From Cesiribacteraceae bacterium YIM B00369 (GTDB taxonomy: Bacteria > Bacteroidota > Bacteroidia > Cytophagales > Cyclobacteriaceae): a DNA stretch of 64,000 bases. The stretch is taken from positions 62,001 through 126,000 of the forward strand of contig JAFMYY010000008.1 in the NCBI GenBank assembly GCA_017948555.1. Reading direction: 5' to 3'. Both the position numbers and the translations under genes were made by a program. The notes under the pieces are model-generated. The model was not told the origin of the DNA and made no database searches. It saw only the letters and a program-made list of their open reading frames with translations. Below are positions 16,700 to 24,553 of the stretch, piece after piece (within the stretch, counting starts at the first letter, position 1; the number at the start of each line of letters is the position of its first letter).

Positions 16700-18256
16700 T
16701 TATAAATAGTCATCGTTTTGCTCTAACTGAGGGTTATTATCTAACTCTGCTTGTGGGATAGGCCAAGTATAATGTTGGTTGGTAAATATTAAGGGGGTTT
16801 CAACGGCATTCACCATGGTTGGTAGCTTAACATGAGCTAAGCGCCATCTTTTCAGATCGTTATACCGTTGCCCCTCCAAAGCCAGTTCTATTCTCCTTTC
16901 ATGGTGAATAAATTCACGGAGCGATTCTTTAGAATTATATCTGTTCTCATTCACATCCGGCATTTCCACCCCGGGCCGTGACCGCACTTTGTTTAAGGCA
17001 TCATATACTGTTGGGCCGGGGCCTTCAATTTCATTCTTCGCTTCCGCATACATGAGTAAAACATCGGCATACCTTATGTGAATATAATCCTGATCAGATG
17101 TATTTGTTGTTTCGTTGGTAAATGGCAGGTTCGATAAATTCAGATATTTCTCCATCCGAAAGCCTGTTTGAGTTGGATAATCCTCCGCAACTTCATTTCC
17201 CCCTTTGTCCAGCCAAACCTCTCCTGGCAGCTTCATTGTCATGTCCAGCCTGGGGTCACGGTTTTCAAAAGGATCTTCAGGGTCAAAAAGAGGTGATTCT
17301 CCTGCGGGCAAACCATCTTCCATCTCATATTCTTCGGCAAGGTCTTCGTATGGCTGGATCATGGTCCACCAACCAAACTCAATGTCCATACCACCAATCC
17401 TGTCATGGTGTACATTATTGGGAGCCAAATACTGAGTGGCAAAAATGATTTCCCGGTTTACCGCCGGGTTTTCCTGTCCTGCTGTTGTAAATAAAGCTGC
17501 ATAATTATTTGAAAGTTGAAATACACCTGAATTAATTACCTCTTCAAGCAATGGCAATGCCTCTTCCCATTTATTTTGGGTAATCAATACCCTTGCTTTC
17601 AACGCCTGTGCACTACCTTTCACTGCATGCCCGCGGTAGGTTTCCTCCGGCAGAGTTCCAATGGCAAAATCTAAATCTTTCTCAATGAGCTCGTACAGGT
17701 CTTCCTTACTGCTTTTAGCAATTTTAGCCTCCTCCCAGGTTTCCGGAAATTCTTCATACAAAGGCACCGCTCCAAAAGTCCGGACAAGATCGAAATATGC
17801 AAGGGCTCTTATAAACATGACTTCCGCCTTGTATTTACTATTTACGTCTTCGGGTAAAGGGGCTTTATCAATATGTTTCAGAAAATAATTTGCCGACGAA
17901 ATTACACGGTATGGTGTACTGTACATATTAGCCATGGCTCCTCCTGTATTAGGTGAAATACTTCCGGTAGCCATGTTGGTTATTCCTCCCTGATTTCCCC
18001 CCGGGTCCAGGAAAGCATTATCTGAAAGCCCTTCCAGGTACACCCTTTCATAACCCAGGAAATTCTCCTGCAATTTTGAATATACCCCGGCCAGTGCGGT
18101 TACTGCATCTCCTTCTGTTTTCCAGAAGATTTGACTTGACACACTATCTAATGGGTTTTTCTCGAGGAATTCTTTATCACAAGCCGTGGTCAACGTCAGC
18201 AGGCCTGCTACAAAAAGCAGTGTTATCTTGTTATTTAATAAATTCATTGCTGTCAT
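16700..18256 (-). CDS. SusD/RagB-family nutrient-binding outer-membrane lipoprotein
   Basis: 518 residues. Lipoprotein signal with lipobox TTAC (Cys26 from the first Met; the Met at residue 4 is an alternative start). SusD signatures: the N-terminal DKEFLEKNPLDSVSSQIFWKTEGDAV, TPR-like helices (AEVMFIRALAYFDLVRTFGAVPLYEE), and the C-terminal EFIHHERRIELALEGQRYNDLKRWR and NPQLEQNDDYL. SusD proteins form the lid over the SusC barrel and bind the incoming glycan or peptide. The gene starts 2 nt after susC ends, so the two are co-translated. Confidence 0.93.
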   Translation of the reverse strand: MTAMNLLNNKITLLFVAGLLTLTTACDKEFLEKNPLDSVSSQIFWKTEGDAVTALAGVYSKLQENFLGYERVYLEGLSDNAFLDPGGNQGGITNMATGSISPNTGGAMANMYSTPYRVISSANYFLKHIDKAPLPEDVNSKYKAEVMFIRALAYFDLVRTFGAVPLYEEFPETWEEAKIAKSSKEDLYELIEKDLDFAIGTLPEETYRGHAVKGSAQALKARVLITQNKWEEALPLLEEVINSGVFQLSNNYAALFTTAGQENPAVNREIIFATQYLAPNNVHHDRIGGMDIEFGWWTMIQPYEDLAEEYEMEDGLPAGESPLFDPEDPFENRDPRLDMTMKLPGEVWLDKGGNEVAEDYPTQTGFRMEKYLNLSNLPFTNETTNTSDQDYIHIRYADVLLMYAEAKNEIEGPGPTVYDALNKVRSRPGVEMPDVNENRYNSKESLREFIHHERRIELALEGQRYNDLKRWRLAHVKLPTMVNAVETPLIFTNQHYTWPIPQAELDNNPQLEQNDDYL

Positions 18257-18258
18257 GA

Positions 18259-21200
18259 TTAAAATTTAACATTCAGGCCAACATTGTAGATTTTTGCCTG
18301 GGGATACTGAGCAAAGTTTCCGGTAACACTTGCCCGTTCAGGGTCAGCTCCTTCATACTTTGTCCAGGTTAGCAGGTTATCTCCGGAAATATAAACCGTA
18401 AGTCCTTTTGCCCGTATCCGCGAAACAAGTTCTTGCGGAAAGGTGTATGACAGCATAATATTTTTAAGCCGCAGGTAAGAAGCATCCTGAAGATAATATG
18501 TGGACTCACGGTATTTGTCAACACCAGGATAACCTGCAACATAAATGGCTGGCAAGGTATTACTTCGATTTTCGGGTGTCCAGGCGTTGCGCCATTTGGT
18601 CGTAGGAGGCGTTCCCTGATTAAAGGGGTCTACTCCCCAACCCCAAACTCTGGATTTCTGACCCTGCACTCCCTGGAAAAAGGCATTTAACTGCAGCCCT
18701 TTGTAGCCCACATTAAAACCAAAGGAATAAATAAAATCAGGGTATGCACCATCTACCACAATACGATCCTCTGAATCCACATCTCCATCATCATCCTGAT
18801 CTTTCATTTTCAGGTCACCAGGCTGTGGATTCGGATTATCCACATGTACCGGAACATTCTCATTATTGATATCTTCCTCCTGAAATATTCCATCCCATTC
18901 ATATAAATAATGAGATCCGTAAGGTAGCCCAATTTCATTGATGGTTGATCCTTTGCTGGGTGCAGCGATATACAATAATTCATTTTTCGCAGTTGAGAAT
19001 AATCCATTTATGCCATATACCACTTCACCTATCTTATTCTGGTGAGTGAGCTCTAATTCAATACCTTTATTCTGCATTTCACCGATGTTTGAAACCGGAG
19101 GGTCAAGACCTATTGACATCAACTCCGGCTGCCTAGCCAGTATATCGTAGGTTTTTTTCCGGAACCAATCGAAGGTAATAGCGAACAAACCATTCTGGAT
19201 ACTCATGTCCAGACCAAAATCCAGGACACTGGTAGATTCCCAACGCAGGCTCTGATCGCGGAAAACATTTAGAACAGCCCCCTGCCGGAGAGAACTATTA
19301 TCAAACGGATAGAAAACTCCATTAATAGCAAGGTTATCCTGATATAGGTAAGTTCCCACATCCTGGTTTCCTAATACACCATATGAACCACGCACCTTTA
19401 ACATGCTTAACCAGTTAACCCTTTCGCGCAGGAAGTTTTCTTCTGAAATAACCCAGCCTGCCGACATGGAAGGAAAGAGTCCCCAACGATAGTCGGGAGC
19501 TACTTTGGAAGTACCATCAAAACGAAGGTTACCTTCCAGTAGGTATCTTCCCATATAATCGTAGTTTACTCTGCCAAACAACGACTGCAAGGCCCATTCA
19601 TTGGGTGTGACATTTCCCGGAAGGCGAGGGTGTGAGGGAAACAGGAATTGTGCCTCAGAACTGTACCCTCTCAGTTCTGGTATGCCAGGGTAAGCCGAGT
19701 TTATTCTCCTCGCACTTAGGCCCTGCTGCTTGTATGAGATTTGTTCATAACCAGCCAGCGCACTTATATTATGTGATTTTGCAATATTGGTTTCGTACCG
19801 GAGTGTAGTGTATACAGTAGGAGTAATTCTTTTTGAATAAGCATCAGTTACCCCAAGGATATCAGGGCCGTAGGTGAGCATTCTGTAGTCATCTCTATCT
19901 TCTGTTTTCTCCTGCAGTAAATATGCCTCATAGGGTTGCTGGTGCATTTTAAAGAATTCATCCACATAATTTACTGCAAACTTTGTTGACCATGTAAATC
20001 CTTCAAAAGGTTTGATATCTAAAAATGCCTGAGCATTCAGGTTATATTCCAGGGTTCTCTGGTTACCCATCAGGTAATATTCTGCCGGATTCCGGTTTCT
20101 TCCTTCCTGAGCATATGCTCTGGAGACTACCCTGCCACTTCCATCAGGCAGGTAAGGACCATATGTAGGACCGGCAGCATAAATAGTTAAGGCCATTGCT
20201 TCGCCGGTGAAAGGAGGTTCCTTCCTATCTTTATATGTCATGTTCAGGATAGTGCCAGCGGTTATATACTTGCTTATTTGAGTAGAATAATTTAGCAGTG
20301 CATTGTAACGATCAAAGTTGTATCCAGGCAGGAGAGCGTTCTGATCAAGGTAGCCCAACGACAAATTATAAGTATTTTTTTCACCTCCACCCGAAAACGA
20401 TAAATTATGGTTTTGTACAGGAGCCGGATTAAAGTAATGATCTACAAAATCGAAACTAGGGTATTGAGGATCACCACCAGCATTCCTGTACTTCCTGATA
20501 TCCACTTCAGGATAACGGAAAGCTATTCCCGACCGTTCGGCTGCCTGGTTGTACATTTCCATATATTCTGCCGAATTAGTAATAAAATCTGGCAGTGCAG
20601 TAGCAGAATGAATTGCATAATTACCCCTGTAACTGATATTCGACTGGCCTTTAGTTCCTTTTTTAGTGGTTACCAGTATCACGCCATTTGCTGCCCTGGC
20701 ACCATAAATAGCCGCTGATGCAGCATCTTTCAACACCGTTACATTTTCTATATCATCGGGATTAAGATTATTAAAACTACCTGTTACTCCATCGATTAAT
20801 ACCAGGGGATCATTTCCTCCGCCAAACGATCCACGTCCACGAATTAGAAAGTTAGGATTATCACGACCTGGTTCGGCAGAAGGCTGGGTTACCTGCAAAC
20901 CGGGTAACCGGCCCTGCAAAAGGTTAGCGGCATTAGGAGCAGGCCTTTCATTAAGTTTAGCGCCAGATACCGTAGCAACCGAGCCAGTCAGGTTTGCTTT
21001 CTTTTGAGTTCCATATCCCACTACTATTACCTCGCCCAAGCTTTGCACATCCTCACTCATCGATACATCCACCACAACACGATTTCCCACTTCCATTTCC
21101 CGTGTTTTCATGCCCACGAATGTAAAAACAAGCACCCCTTTTTTCGACACATTTTCAAGCGTATAATTTCCTTCTAAATTGGTAACGGTCCCATTACCTG

Positions 21201-21363
21201 TTCCCTTTACCATTACAGAAACACCAGGTATAGGATCACCTGAACTTTCTTCGGTTACCCTTCCTTTTACATAACTTTGTTGCTGGGCCAACGCCGTGCT
21301 CCACCCGATAAGAAAGAGGAAGCAACAAAAAATCAGAATCTTTAGAAATGTAGATTTTTTCAT
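18259..21363 (-). CDS. SusC/RagA-family TonB-linked outer-membrane transporter
   Basis: About 1034 residues from the chosen start. An in-frame ATG at 21423 would add 20 residues, but that extension is not signal-like and would read through the LacI-type palindrome, whereas MKKSTFLKILIF at 21363 begins a normal signal peptide ending ALAQQ. Then: CarboxypepD_reg domain (SYVKGRVTEESSGDPIPGVSVMVKG), the SusC plug signature (LGEVIVVGYGTQKKANLTGSVATV), plug (FLIRGRGSF, DPLVLIDGV, SAAIYGARAANGVILVTTKKG) and barrel ending in NVGLNVKF. It imports an oligosaccharide or similar compound using TonB energy, with the SusD partner encoded next. Confidence 0.94.
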   Translation of the reverse strand: MKKSTFLKILIFCCFLFLIGWSTALAQQQSYVKGRVTEESSGDPIPGVSVMVKGTGNGTVTNLEGNYTLENVSKKGVLVFTFVGMKTREMEVGNRVVVDVSMSEDVQSLGEVIVVGYGTQKKANLTGSVATVSGAKLNERPAPNAANLLQGRLPGLQVTQPSAEPGRDNPNFLIRGRGSFGGGNDPLVLIDGVTGSFNNLNPDDIENVTVLKDAASAAIYGARAANGVILVTTKKGTKGQSNISYRGNYAIHSATALPDFITNSAEYMEMYNQAAERSGIAFRYPEVDIRKYRNAGGDPQYPSFDFVDHYFNPAPVQNHNLSFSGGGEKNTYNLSLGYLDQNALLPGYNFDRYNALLNYSTQISKYITAGTILNMTYKDRKEPPFTGEAMALTIYAAGPTYGPYLPDGSGRVVSRAYAQEGRNRNPAEYYLMGNQRTLEYNLNAQAFLDIKPFEGFTWSTKFAVNYVDEFFKMHQQPYEAYLLQEKTEDRDDYRMLTYGPDILGVTDAYSKRITPTVYTTLRYETNIAKSHNISALAGYEQISYKQQGLSARRINSAYPGIPELRGYSSEAQFLFPSHPRLPGNVTPNEWALQSLFGRVNYDYMGRYLLEGNLRFDGTSKVAPDYRWGLFPSMSAGWVISEENFLRERVNWLSMLKVRGSYGVLGNQDVGTYLYQDNLAINGVFYPFDNSSLRQGAVLNVFRDQSLRWESTSVLDFGLDMSIQNGLFAITFDWFRKKTYDILARQPELMSIGLDPPVSNIGEMQNKGIELELTHQNKIGEVVYGINGLFSTAKNELLYIAAPSKGSTINEIGLPYGSHYLYEWDGIFQEEDINNENVPVHVDNPNPQPGDLKMKDQDDDGDVDSEDRIVVDGAYPDFIYSFGFNVGYKGLQLNAFFQGVQGQKSRVWGWGVDPFNQGTPPTTKWRNAWTPENRSNTLPAIYVAGYPGVDKYRESTYYLQDASYLRLKNIMLSYTFPQELVSRIRAKGLTVYISGDNLLTWTKYEGADPERASVTGNFAQYPQAKIYNVGLNVKF

Positions 21364-21404
21364 ATAAAAAAGATTTAAAAAAGAATCTGCTCTAAAAACG
21401 AAAC

Positions 21405-21416
21405 GCAATCGATTGC
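21405..21416. promoter_or_regulatory. LacI-family operator-like palindrome upstream of susC
   Basis: A perfect 12-bp palindrome, GCAATCGATTGC, contains the AAnCGnTT core typical of LacI/GalR-family operators. It lies about 42 nt upstream of the susC ATG, where a repressor would block transcription. No LacI-type gene is in the window, so the regulator would have to be encoded elsewhere. Confidence 0.6.
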
Positions 21417-21423
21417 AAAGCAA

Positions 21424-21899
21424 AAAAAAACTATAATAAAAATAGACTATTGTATATTACCTGATTTACTGCAGGGTTTGCCTGATTTTAAAATTTAATT
21501 GAAATACAAAAAATTCGGCAGCTAATTTTTTATTGAGTTGAATTGATTCGACTGCTTTCCTTAAATGATCCGGTTTAAAAAGAAAATTATCTATACCTTT
21601 TATATTCTAGAATTCCCAAAAGAGCGACAATTACTTTGGTCCTGATAATTGGCTAAAGAATGTAAACTTTGTACATAAAAGCCTTTCTCGCAACCTTCGG
21701 TAACTTCACAATACAATTAAAATAAAAAATAAAAACATAATAAAAGGAAAACAATATTTTTCTTTTATGTTCTGAATATTTTCGTTTTTTTTCTTTTTAC
21801 TATTTAGTAAAATTATTTATTATCTGAAAATACTTTTGTTATTTTTTTATTTCTCCTGAATAAATAATTTACTCCAGTCGTTTTCCTGCCTATAAACTA
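21424..21899. other. AT-rich intergenic region upstream of susC
   Basis: Very AT-rich with long A and T runs and no coding signal. It should contain the susC promoter, but no clean -33/-7 pair was found. It ends where the decayed transposase copy begins. Confidence 0.4.
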
Positions 21900-22310
21900 C
21901 AGCATTTGAAAAAAAACTCGTCCGGGGCAATTCCATAAAGTAACACTGAAATTAGAAGCAGCGGTAATCCGTAACGCCTGTAGTAGAGCTCCTGAAGGAA
22001 AATTTCGGTGACCAGTTTCGCTGATAAACGAAAAAAACAGTAAAATCGGGTTATGACTAAATGATTAATCAGTGTGGCTGATTTAAAAAAAATTATTTTA
22101 AGCCTTGGTTAAATTAAGTAATGGTAAAATAGGCGGGCAGTTTTTAGCTAATATGGAGGACGTGCTGGATTTGCTTCCTCCGGAGCCTGCTTTCAAAAGG
22201 CAAGGATTTATTTTATTGATAGACCCTGTCAGTTATTAGGTTAGGTGACGTTTTACCTTCTTTCCCTATGAAGCAACAATTATGGATCAAGCGAAAGAGG
22301 TAGGCGCCCC
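21900..22310 (+). mobile_element. Decayed internal fragment of an IS630-family transposase gene
   Basis: This stretch aligns base by base with the middle of the neighbouring transposase gene (about 22645-23040). Shared landmarks in the same order are CTCCTGAAGGAAAA, a TGGCTGATTT/CGGCTGATTT A-run, GGTAAAATAG, ATGGAGGA.GTGCTGGATTT and CAGTTATTAGG/CAATTATTAGG. Several indels and stops destroy the frame (for example MEDVLDLLPPEPAF.. ending in TAG). At the position where the other copy carries a 13-nt GC-rich insertion, this copy has only TTATTTT before AAGCC. It is therefore an older relic of the same element family without that insertion. Confidence 0.8.
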
Positions 22311-22409
22311 TGGTAAACGTTAAGGTTCTTCTTGCTTTCTCTTCTCCCTATTGCTTCACCAAAATAAATCATAGAACTAAAAACGGTGATTTTGCCTTCT
22401 AAAGGAAAT

Positions 22410-22417
22410 AAGGAGGT
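22410..22417 (+). promoter_or_regulatory. Perfect Shine-Dalgarno sequence of the IS630 transposase
   Basis: AAGGAGGT lies only 3 nt before the ATG at 22421. Strong SD sites are unusual among the other genes here and the spacing is short. It sets the start of the transposase frame. Confidence 0.6.
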
Positions 22418-22420
22418 AAG

Positions 22421-22858
22421 ATGGGAAAGCTAAAAGAAAAACTTCGGTTAAGTTCAGGAGAGGTTGCAGAACTTAATTCTCTGTTGAGTAAAGGCAAACA
22501 TCCGGTAAGAAAAATAAAACGAGCCCAGATACTCCTCAGGCTGCATGAGGGGAAGATCCATGCAGAGGCAGCAGAAATCGTAAAAGTATGTCTGGCTACT
22601 GTATATAATATACATGATCGCTACTTAGCCGGTAAGCTTAAAGCTTTAAACGAAAAAGATCGTCCGGGACAGCCTCGTAAAGTAACTCCGGAGGTGGAAG
22701 CTGCTGTAACTCGTATTGCCTGTAGCGAAGCTCCTGAAGGAAAAGATCGCTGGACAGTATCCCTGATAAATGAGCGTATAGTAAAGCTGGGATATGAATT
22801 GAATGATGAATCAGTACGGCTGATTTTAAAAAAAGCAAACCGGGCCGCGGCGGCTTAA
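22421..22858 (+). CDS. IS630 transposase, N-terminal part (HTH)
   Basis: 145 residues. Two helix-turn-helix units: KIKRAQILLRLHEGKIHAEAAEIVKVCLATVYNIHDRYL (about 30-70), then the RPGQPRKVTPEVEAAVTRIACSEAPEGKDRWTVSLINERIV linker and second HTH (about 80-125). The frame follows the family to ..RLILKKAN. It then reads through the GC-rich insertion as RAAAA and stops at TAA 22856-22858. Removing the 13 inserted bases gives KKANLKPWLKKQW, the expected continuation into the DDE part. It would be a DNA-binding fragment if translated alone. Confidence 0.85.
   Translation: MGKLKEKLRLSSGEVAELNSLLSKGKHPVRKIKRAQILLRLHEGKIHAEAAEIVKVCLATVYNIHDRYLAGKLKALNEKDRPGQPRKVTPEVEAAVTRIACSEAPEGKDRWTVSLINERIVKLGYELNDESVRLILKKANRAAAA
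22841..22853 (+). other. GC-rich 13-nt micro-insertion 1 in the transposase gene
   Basis: CGGGCCGCGGCGG stands between codons AAC and CTT of an otherwise AT-rich gene. Without it the protein continues as expected (KKANLKPW). It is all G/C, shifts the frame by +1, and resembles the second block at 23343-23358: both begin CGG(G/T)CCGC, end GCGG, and are followed by CT(T/G)AA. Confidence 0.7.
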
Positions 22859-23342
22859 GCCCTGGCTGAAAAAGCAGTGGTGCATTGGTAAAATAGACGG
22901 CCAGTATTTAGCCAACATGGAGGATGTGCTGGATTTATATGCTCAGGACCCTGTTCCTGACAAAGCACGGCTTTGTTTTGATGAGAGACCTTGTCAATTA
23001 TTAGGTGATATAATAGCTCCTTTGCCTATGAAAGCAGGAAAGCCTGAAAAGCAGGATCATGAATATATTCGTCGAGGCACAGCTGTAATCCTCTTAGCCT
23101 ACGATATAGATACCGGACAGCGGTATACCCAGGTAAGGAAGCAGCGCACCAAAAAAGATTATGCTCAGTTTATGGAGTGGCTGGTAAAAGAGCATTACCC
23201 GCACCTGAAGCAAGTAGAGTTGGTACAGGATAATTTGAATACTCATGCCTATGGCTCTTTCTATGATCATTTACCAGCTGATCAGGCAAGAGTATTAGCT
23301 CAACAGCTCAACTTCCATTTCACGCCTAAGCATGGCAGCTGA
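22857..23342 (+). CDS. IS630 transposase, central DDE part
   Basis: The family-like frame begins at AAG 22857 (KPWLKKQWCIGKIDGQYLANMEDVL). The first ATG in it is at 22917, giving 141 residues. It holds the first catalytic Asp (LCFDERPCQLLGD) and the second (QVELVQDNLNTHAYGSFYDH), then ends at TPKHGS followed by TGA 23340-23342, created by the second insertion. It lacks the final catalytic Glu, which is encoded in the third frame. Confidence 0.85.
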   Translation, partial: KPWLKKQWCIGKIDGQYLANMEDVLDLYAQDPVPDKARLCFDERPCQLLGDIIAPLPMKAGKPEKQDHEYIRRGTAVILLAYDIDTGQRYTQVRKQRTKKDYAQFMEWLVKEHYPHLKQVELVQDNLNTHAYGSFYDHLPADQARVLAQQLNFHFTPKHGS

Positions 23343-23580
23343 CGGTCCGCCGCTGCGGCTGAATATGGCGGAGATAGAGTTTTCTGTCCTGGCTCGGGAA
23401 TGTCTCCACAGGAGAATTGATAGTATAGAAAAACTGGAACAAGAGGTTTTGGCATGGAGCAAGAATCGTAATGCAAAGGCTACCAAAATTCACTGGAGCT
23501 TTACGGTGGATACAGCCAGGCAAAAACTTGCCAGCCAGTATGAAAAAGTAAATGAAATTAATGCATTTTATAAGAATTAA
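23332..23580 (+). CDS. IS630 transposase, C-terminal part with catalytic Glu
   Basis: 82 residues from the ATG at 23332, which overlaps the stop of the preceding frame (ATGGCAGCTGA). The first residues (AADGPPLR) come from the GC-rich block. LNMAEIEFSVLARECLHRRI then resumes the family sequence with the third catalytic acid, followed by the normal C-terminus. Removing the 16-nt block restores HGSWLNMAEIE. The ATG is probably fortuitous, although the start/stop overlap could allow coupled translation. Confidence 0.75.
   Translation: MAADGPPLRLNMAEIEFSVLARECLHRRIDSIEKLEQEVLAWSKNRNAKATKIHWSFTVDTARQKLASQYEKVNEINAFYKN
23342..23357 (+). other. GC-rich 16-nt micro-insertion 2 in the transposase gene
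   Basis: ACGGTCCGCCGCTGCG splits the Trp codon of the conserved HGSWLNM motif (TG before, G after; the exact edge is ambiguous by a base or so). It shifts the frame by +1 and creates the stop AGC TGA C. CCGC-CGCT-GCGG inside it can form a small hairpin. It closely resembles block 1. Confidence 0.7.
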
Positions 23581-23627
23581 ATTGGTTGAGCACTAGTTAC
23601 CTGTAGCGTAACATGCAAAAATAAAAA

Positions 23628-23660
23628 CCCCTCTACATTACGTAAAGGGGCTTTTTTTTG
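23628..23660. terminator. Bidirectional hairpin terminator between IS630 and tRNA
   Basis: CCCCTCTAC (23628-23636) and GTAAAGGGG (23642-23650) form a 9-bp stem with one mismatch and a 5-nt loop. T-runs occur on the plus side (23652-23659) and A-runs on the other (23623-23627). It terminates the minus-strand tRNA transcript and anything reading out of the IS. Confidence 0.8.
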
Positions 23661-23663
23661 TAG

Positions 23664-23737
23664 TGGGCCCAGCTGGGCTCGAACCAGCGACCCTCTGATT
23701 ATGAGTCAGATGCTCTAACCAGCTGAGCTATGGGCCC
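23664..23737 (-). tRNA. tRNA with CAT anticodon (Met or lysidine-modified Ile2)
   Basis: A full cloverleaf on the minus strand: acceptor GGGCCCA/TGGGCCC, D-arm GCTC..GAGC, anticodon stem TCTGA/TCAGA with loop CTCATAA (anticodon CAT), T-arm GCTGG TTCGAGC CCAGC, discriminator A. It is 74 nt with no encoded CCA. CAT reads Met, or Ile(AUA) after lysidine modification by TilS, which is encoded at 61.8 kb in this window. Sequence alone does not settle which, though the CTGACTCATAATCAG stem-loop resembles Ile2 tRNAs. Confidence 0.93.
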
Positions 23738-23848
23738 TTTCAAATTCGCTACATTTTACGGTTCTGGTTTAAACCTTTGTAGTCCGGAACACAAGCATAT
23801 TATGCTGTCTTTGTGCCCTGAAAAGGAGGATAAGTTTTTGCTTTCTCC

Positions 23849-23879
23849 TTGAATTTGGGAATGCAATGTTACATATTTG
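23849..23879 (+). promoter_or_regulatory. Possible promoter of the HAD-protease operon
   Basis: TTG (23849-23851) and CATATTTG (23872-23879) are 20 nt apart, close to the Bacteroidota TTTG-N19-TAnnTTTG form. It ends 23 nt before the ATG at 23903. Confidence 0.4.
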
Positions 23880-23902
23880 CACTCAAATTCACAAGCAGAC
23901 AT

Positions 23903-24553
23903 ATGAAAAAAATAAAATTATCAGGCATAAAAAATATTATCTTCGACCTGGGAGGGGTAATCATCCACTTAAATGAACCCCGTACACATGCGGCCCTGGC
24001 AGAATTTGCAGGTATTTCAACAGCTGATTTTCAGAAACGTATTCAGGAAAACCTTCCGCTCTTTCATGATTTTGAACGGGGACATATCAGCAATGAGGAT
24101 TTTCTCGGGGGGCTGCGGGAACTGACCGGGAACCAGGATGTGACCGACAGCCAGCTGACAGAAGCCTGGAATGCCATGCTCATGGAGCTTCCGGAAAGTA
24201 ATATTGATATGCTTAAAAAGCTGGCTGGGGAGTACCGCCTGTTTATGTTCAGCAATACCAATGATATCCATATCCAGGAAGTGCATAAAAGAATAAAGGC
24301 TGTTAGCGGACTTCCGGATTTTACACCTGTCTTTGAGAAGGTTTACTATTCACAGCAGGTGGGGGAGCGGAAACCTGATACGGCTGCTTTCCGGCTGGTG
24401 CTGGAGGAGCAGGGGCTGAAGCCGGCGGAAACCTTGTTCATCGACGATAACCCATCAAACATAAAAAGCGCGGCAGGGTTGGGAATACAGACATTACATT
24501 ACCCGATAAATACTTTACTGGAAGACGGACTGAATGGAACAACCGAAAGATAA
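23903..24553 (+). CDS. HAD-superfamily hydrolase
   Basis: 216 residues from the ATG at 23903. An upstream in-frame ATG at 23849 lies in the promoter region and adds non-family residues. Motif I IIFDLGGVIIHLN (nucleophile Asp plus the DLGGV form of the YihX/epoxide-hydrolase-N-like subgroup), cap helices about 25-85, motif II MFSNTND, motif III Lys in VGERKPDTAAF, motif IV LFIDDNPSNIKSA. It is probably a cytoplasmic sugar-phosphate or nucleotide phosphatase; the substrate cannot be assigned. Its end overlaps the start of the next gene by 20 nt, so the two are translationally coupled. Confidence 0.88.
   Translation: MKKIKLSGIKNIIFDLGGVIIHLNEPRTHAALAEFAGISTADFQKRIQENLPLFHDFERGHISNEDFLGGLRELTGNQDVTDSQLTEAWNAMLMELPESNIDMLKKLAGEYRLFMFSNTNDIHIQEVHKRIKAVSGLPDFTPVFEKVYYSQQVGERKPDTAAFRLVLEEQGLKPAETLFIDDNPSNIKSAAGLGIQTLHYPINTLLEDGLNGTTER

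Larger units (their letters stand above)
22421..23580 (+). mobile_element. IS630-family insertion sequence, transposase split into three frames
   Basis: Three consecutive frames (22421-22858, then the frame through 22917-23342, then 23332-23580) together spell one full IS630/Tc1-mariner-type transposase: N-terminal HTH, linker and DDE domain. Frame changes occur exactly at two GC-rich blocks (22841-22853 and 23342-23357) that have no counterpart in the expected protein. Terminal inverted repeats and a TA duplication were not identified, so the outer limits given are those of the coding region only. Confidence 0.85.

Noticed and set aside
21364-21423. N-terminal extension of SusC starting at 21423
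   Set aside because: It is not signal-peptide-like, overlaps the LacI-type palindrome, and the downstream ATG begins a standard signal peptide.
22320-23640. Terminal inverted repeats and TA target duplication of the IS630 element
   Set aside because: No convincing pair of matching ends could be found by eye, so element borders were not claimed.
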